DNA of 64,000 nt from Novosphingobium capsulatum NBRC 12533 (GTDB taxonomy: Bacteria > Pseudomonadota > Alphaproteobacteria > Sphingomonadales > Sphingomonadaceae): the NCBI RefSeq assembly GCF_001598375.1, contig NZ_BCYV01000009.1, positions 1 through 64,000 of the forward strand. Direction: 5' to 3'. The position numbers and the translations under genes were made by a program. The stretch's first letter is position 1. Every line of letters begins with the position of its first letter. Shown piece by piece: positions 61,069 through 64,000 of this stretch. Under the pieces are notes generated by a model that saw only the letters and a list, made by a program, of their open reading frames with translations, ran no database searches and had not been told where the DNA came from.

Positions 61069-62421
61069 GTGAGCAGCCATTCCGATCCCGCCCTGATGCG
61101 CCCCCGCCGCTTTTCTGCCCAGGGGCCTCTCAAGGGCCGGATTCGCGTGCCGGGTGACAAGTCGATCAGCCACCGCTCGATCATGCTGGGCGCGCTCGCC
61201 GTGGGCGAAACCCGCGTCACCGGGCTGCTCGAAGGCGAAGACGTGCTTTCGACGGCCGCGGCCATGCGCGCCATGGGCGCCACGATCGAACGCCAGGCCA
61301 ACGGCGATTGGCTGGTCGCGGGCGTTGGCGTGGGCGGGCTGCTGCAACCGGCCGGCGCGCTCGACATGGGCAATTCGGGCACCTCCACCCGCCTGCTGAT
61401 GGGGCTGGTCGCCAGCCACCCGATCACCGCCTGCTTCGTGGGCGATGGCAGCCTGTCCAAGCGACCGATGGGCCGGGTGATCGATCCGCTCAGCCAGGTC
61501 GGCGCGCGCTTCACCGCCTATCCCGGCGGGCGCCTGCCACTGATCGTGGAAGGCGCGGCCACGCCGGTGCCGCTGACCTATCGCCTGCCGGTCGCCTCGG
61601 CCCAGGTGAAAAGCGCGGTGCTGCTCGCCGGGCTCAACACCCCGGGCATTACCACGGTGATCGAACCGGTGCCCACGCGCGACCATTCCGAGCGCATGCT
61701 CAAGGGCTTTGGCGCTGATCTCTCGGTCGAGATCGATAGCGATGGCACGCGCGTGATCCGCCTGGTGGGTGAGGCCGAGCTCAAGCCGCAGACGATCACC
61801 GTGCCGGGCGATCCCTCGTCGGCCGCGTTCTTTGTCGTGGCCGCGCTGATCGTGCCGGGATCTGATCTGGTGATCGAGAATGTCGGCCTCAATCCCACCC
61901 GCGCCGCGCTGTTCGACGTGCTGCGCCTGATGGGCGGCAGCATCGAGGAAATCGATCGCCGCGACGTGGGCGGAGAGCCGGTGGCCGATCTGCGCGTGCG
62001 CGCCTCTGCCCTCACCGGCATCGATGTCGATCCCGCCGTGGTGCCCAGCATGGTCGATGAATTCCCCGTGCTGTTCGTCGCCGCCGCCCATGCCCAGGGC
62101 CGCACGATCACGCGCGGGCTGGAAGAGCTGCGCGTCAAGGAATCCGATCGCATCACGGTCATGCGCGTGGCGCTGGAACTGGCCGGCGCGCGGGTCACCG
62201 AAACCGAAGACGGCATGATCATCGATGGCACCGGCGGCACCCCGCTGCCCGGCACGCCGGCTGACGCCAGCGTGGCCACGCACCTCGATCACCGCATTGC
62301 CATGTCGATGGCGGTGGCCGGCCTGGCGAGCGCCAATGGCGTGGGCATCGACGATACCCGCCCGATCGCCACGAGCTTCCCGGTGTTCGAACAGTTGATC
62401 GCCACGGCCACCGCCGCATGA
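61069..62421 (+). CDS. aroA: 3-phosphoshikimate 1-carboxyvinyltransferase (EPSP synthase)
   Basis: This 450-aa enzyme of the shikimate pathway joins shikimate-3-phosphate and phosphoenolpyruvate. Motifs are PGDKSISHRSIML near residue 25, NSGTSTRLLMG near 100, the Arg-loop RPMGRVIDPLS and LRVKESDRITVMR near 355. The GTG at 61069 is chosen for its GGAAAG upstream; an internal Met at 61096 is the alternative. The sequence is of the class II type found in Agrobacterium, judged by its G-A/N-x-E features rather than by direct test. The next gene starts in an ATGA overlap. Confidence 0.95.
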   Translation: MSSHSDPALMRPRRFSAQGPLKGRIRVPGDKSISHRSIMLGALAVGETRVTGLLEGEDVLSTAAAMRAMGATIERQANGDWLVAGVGVGGLLQPAGALDMGNSGTSTRLLMGLVASHPITACFVGDGSLSKRPMGRVIDPLSQVGARFTAYPGGRLPLIVEGAATPVPLTYRLPVASAQVKSAVLLAGLNTPGITTVIEPVPTRDHSERMLKGFGADLSVEIDSDGTRVIRLVGEAELKPQTITVPGDPSSAAFFVVAALIVPGSDLVIENVGLNPTRAALFDVLRLMGGSIEEIDRRDVGGEPVADLRVRASALTGIDVDPAVVPSMVDEFPVLFVAAAHAQGRTITRGLEELRVKESDRITVMRVALELAGARVTETEDGMIIDGTGGTPLPGTPADASVATHLDHRIAMSMAVAGLASANGVGIDDTRPIATSFPVFEQLIATATAA

Positions 62422-62693
62422 CGCTATCGCCGCTTTTCGCCAACATCTGCGGCTTCATCGGCATGGCCTGCATCATCCTGGCCTATGGCTATACCACCCG
62501 CGAGGGCGCGCATGGCCGGCGGCCCAATCCGTTCGTGCAGCACGGCACCAATCTGGCCGGTGCCGCGCTGCTGACCGTGTCGCTGATGGTCAACCTCAAC
62601 CCCGCCTCGCTGGTGCTGGAAGGGTTCTGGTCGGCTATCGCGCTGTGGGGCCTGGGCAAGGCACTGCACGACAGAAGGAACAAGGCGCGATGA
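62418..62693 (+). CDS. CBU_0592-like small membrane protein
   Basis: This 91-aa protein has two membrane helices, FANICGFIGMACIILAYG and the later AGAALLTVSLMVNLNPASLVLEGFWSAIALWGLGKAL. The NLNPASLVLEGFW pattern matches the CBU_0592 family of unknown function, which frequently sits between aroA and cmk in alphaproteobacteria. Its start and stop both overlap neighbouring genes by ATGA, so the three are translated as a unit. Confidence 0.78.
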   Translation: MTLSPLFANICGFIGMACIILAYGYTTREGAHGRRPNPFVQHGTNLAGAALLTVSLMVNLNPASLVLEGFWSAIALWGLGKALHDRRNKAR

Positions 62694-63316
62694 TCATCGC
62701 CATCGATGGCCCCACTGCATCGGGCAAGGGCACGATCGCCCGCGCGCTGGCCGCCCATTTCGGGCTGCCGCATCTCGATACCGGGCTGCTCTATCGCGCG
62801 GTCGGCCGCCAGGTGGCGCTGCAGGGCGGCAACCCCGATGATCCGGCTGACGCGCTGGCCGCCACGGCCTTTCCCGAAAGCCTGCTGGCCGATCCCGATC
62901 TGCGCTCGGAAGCGACCGGAGGCCTGGCCAGCCGCGTCTCGATCCACCCGGCGGTGCGCGCTGCCTTGCTGGAGCGGCAGCAGGCCTTTGCCAACCAGCC
63001 GGGCGGCGCGGTGCTCGATGGGCGGGACATCGCCACGGTGATTGCCCCGCACGCCGATGCCAAGCTTTACGTGACCGCCAGCGTGGCCTCGCGCGCGCTG
63101 CGCCGCTGGGCGGAAATGACCGGCCAGGGCCGCACCGTCTCCCGCGAAGAGATCGAGGCAGACCTGGCCGCGCGCGACGCCCGCGATGCCGGCCGTGCCA
63201 CGGCGCCGCTGCGCCAGGCACCGGGGGCAGCCTTGCTCGATACCTCGGCCCTGGGGCGCGAAGCCGCCGTGGCGGCCGCCATTGCGCTGGTGGAAAAGCA
63301 GCTCGCCGCGCGCTGA
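62690..63316 (+). CDS. cmk: Cytidylate kinase
   Basis: This 208-aa kinase has the P-loop AIDGPTASGKGT at the N-terminus, HLDTGLLYRAVG near 33-44, DGRDIATVI near 105 (CMP-binding Arg/Asp) and the lid region RRWAEMTGQGRTVSREEI. It phosphorylates CMP and dCMP. The ATG overlaps the upstream stop. In many alphaproteobacteria rpsA follows; here a PilZ gene is next and rpsA could lie beyond the window. Confidence 0.95.
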   Translation: MIIAIDGPTASGKGTIARALAAHFGLPHLDTGLLYRAVGRQVALQGGNPDDPADALAATAFPESLLADPDLRSEATGGLASRVSIHPAVRAALLERQQAFANQPGGAVLDGRDIATVIAPHADAKLYVTASVASRALRRWAEMTGQGRTVSREEIEADLAARDARDAGRATAPLRQAPGAALLDTSALGREAAVAAAIALVEKQLAAR

Positions 63317-63415
63317 TCCTTGCGCGGTTCGCAAGGTAATCTGCGCGGGCCGCTGAAACCTGCCCGGCATCCGCCGTTCTTCCCGGTCAAAGGCATTTGG
63401 CCAGTGGAGAACACC

Positions 63416-63841
63416 ATGTTTCGCAAGCAGGAATTGGATGCAACCGGCCCGCGCGAAGGCGGCCCCGGCATGCCGCCCACGCCCGGCGCGAACAGCGCAG
63501 AGGCGCGCCGCTTCCCCCGCATCGGCGTGGAACTGCCCGTGCGCGTCAAGCATGGGCTGGTGCGGGCTACCGTCATGCTCAAGGATCTGACGCCCTATGG
63601 CGCGCGGATCGAGGGACTCGAAAAGCAGCGCATCGGTGAGCCGATCATGCTGATGCTACCTGGCCTCAAGCCCAAGCTGGCGTTCATCGCCTGGTCCGAG
63701 CCGATGACCTCGGGCCTGGAGTTCGATCATCCGCTGCATGAAGACGTGTTCGCCACGCTGATCAGCGATTTTGCCGTGGGCCATCACCGCCGCATGGCGC
63801 TGGGCCGCCCGGCCAAGCCCAGCATCCGCGACGCCGCCTGA
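63416..63841 (+). CDS. PilZ domain protein
   Basis: This 141-aa protein is a single PilZ domain (residues 28-125). Both c-di-GMP-binding signatures are present: R-x3-R in ARRFPRIG near residue 31 and D-x-(S/T)-x2-G in KDLTPYGARI near 57. It probably binds c-di-GMP as a stand-alone effector. ATG 63416 follows GGAG seven bases upstream. It is separated from cmk by 99 bases that include a CCTTGCG/CGCAAGG hairpin, so it is likely a separate transcript. Confidence 0.88.
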   Translation: MFRKQELDATGPREGGPGMPPTPGANSAEARRFPRIGVELPVRVKHGLVRATVMLKDLTPYGARIEGLEKQRIGEPIMLMLPGLKPKLAFIAWSEPMTSGLEFDHPLHEDVFATLISDFAVGHHRRMALGRPAKPSIRDAA

Positions 63842-64000
63842 CCCTTGGCGCGCAAAGCCCCGATGCCTGCCCTAATTGCCCCGCAAGACCGGCAATTGGC
63901 CGCAGCGCGCGGCTTGGCCATGGACGCGGGCGCGCGGCGGGGTTACGGGGCTGGCCATGCGCCCTGCCCCGCCGCCCGCTGACCTGAACGCGCCGTCTTG

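Overview
The window looks like chromosome of a sphingomonad (Alphaproteobacteria, Sphingomonadales; Novosphingobium or a close relative). The evidence is high GC with strong GC3 bias, two large TonB-dependent receptors of the sphingomonad type, tryptophan-halogenase-family and amidohydrolase genes beside them, many ATGA/TGATG gene overlaps, and a housekeeping stretch (acpP-fabF-mltG, aspS, rnd, pgsA, aroA-cmk) of alphaproteobacterial character. The genus is inferred from style, not from a marker gene.

Layout. (1) 1-5179: lower-GC accessory DNA with a DUF262/DUF1524 protein and the HsdR motor/nuclease of a type I restriction system; hsdM and hsdS, if present, lie left of the window. (2) 5672-8772: a GT39-type glycosyltransferase, a VOC protein and a divergent AraC regulator. 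(3) 8822-13542: a TonB-dependent receptor, a divergent deaminase-like amidohydrolase and a TetR regulator. (4) 13597-26748: two divergent catabolic operons. The plus-strand operon encodes an apparently complete route from hydroquinone to central metabolism: two-subunit hydroquinone 1,2-dioxygenase, 4-hydroxymuconic semialdehyde dehydrogenase, maleylacetate reductase, hydroxyquinol 1,2-dioxygenase, a Rieske ferredoxin, 3-oxoadipate CoA-transferase A and B, and 3-oxoadipyl-CoA thiolase. The minus-strand operon (FAD monooxygenase, C-C-hydrolase-like protein, LigA-like and LigB-like extradiol dioxygenase subunits, enol-lactonase-like hydrolase, Asp/Glu-racemase-family protein) reads as a second ring-cleavage route whose substrate I cannot name. 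(5) 26902-37420: a MocR/PaiB regulator pair, then an overlapping operon of TonB receptor, propeller-amidohydrolase, PepSY protein and a small membrane protein, converging on a YtcJ-type amidohydrolase. (6) 37861-40419: an AT-rich single-gene island encoding a SIR2-STAND protein, a probable anti-phage defence gene. (7) 40732-46840: a GNAT, an SPFH trio, a flavin-dependent halogenase coupled to a TPR/2OG oxygenase, a 133-bp inverted-repeat element, and a 2H phosphodiesterase. (8) 46962-63841: housekeeping genes (mltG, fabF, acpP, aspS, rnd, oxyR, pgsA, an MFS transporter, EVE and CsbD proteins, two identical tRNA-Ala, a FYDLN-type protein, aroA, cmk, PilZ).

How it works together. The receptors probably import aromatic or complexed substrates across the outer membrane. 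Amidohydrolases, the monooxygenase and the ring-cleavage enzymes convert these towards hydroquinone or hydroxyquinol, and the pca-type genes finish to succinyl-CoA and acetyl-CoA. A 16-bp dyad found both before araC and between the two catabolic operons suggests a shared regulator. The accessory defence genes sit in two AT-richer insertions.
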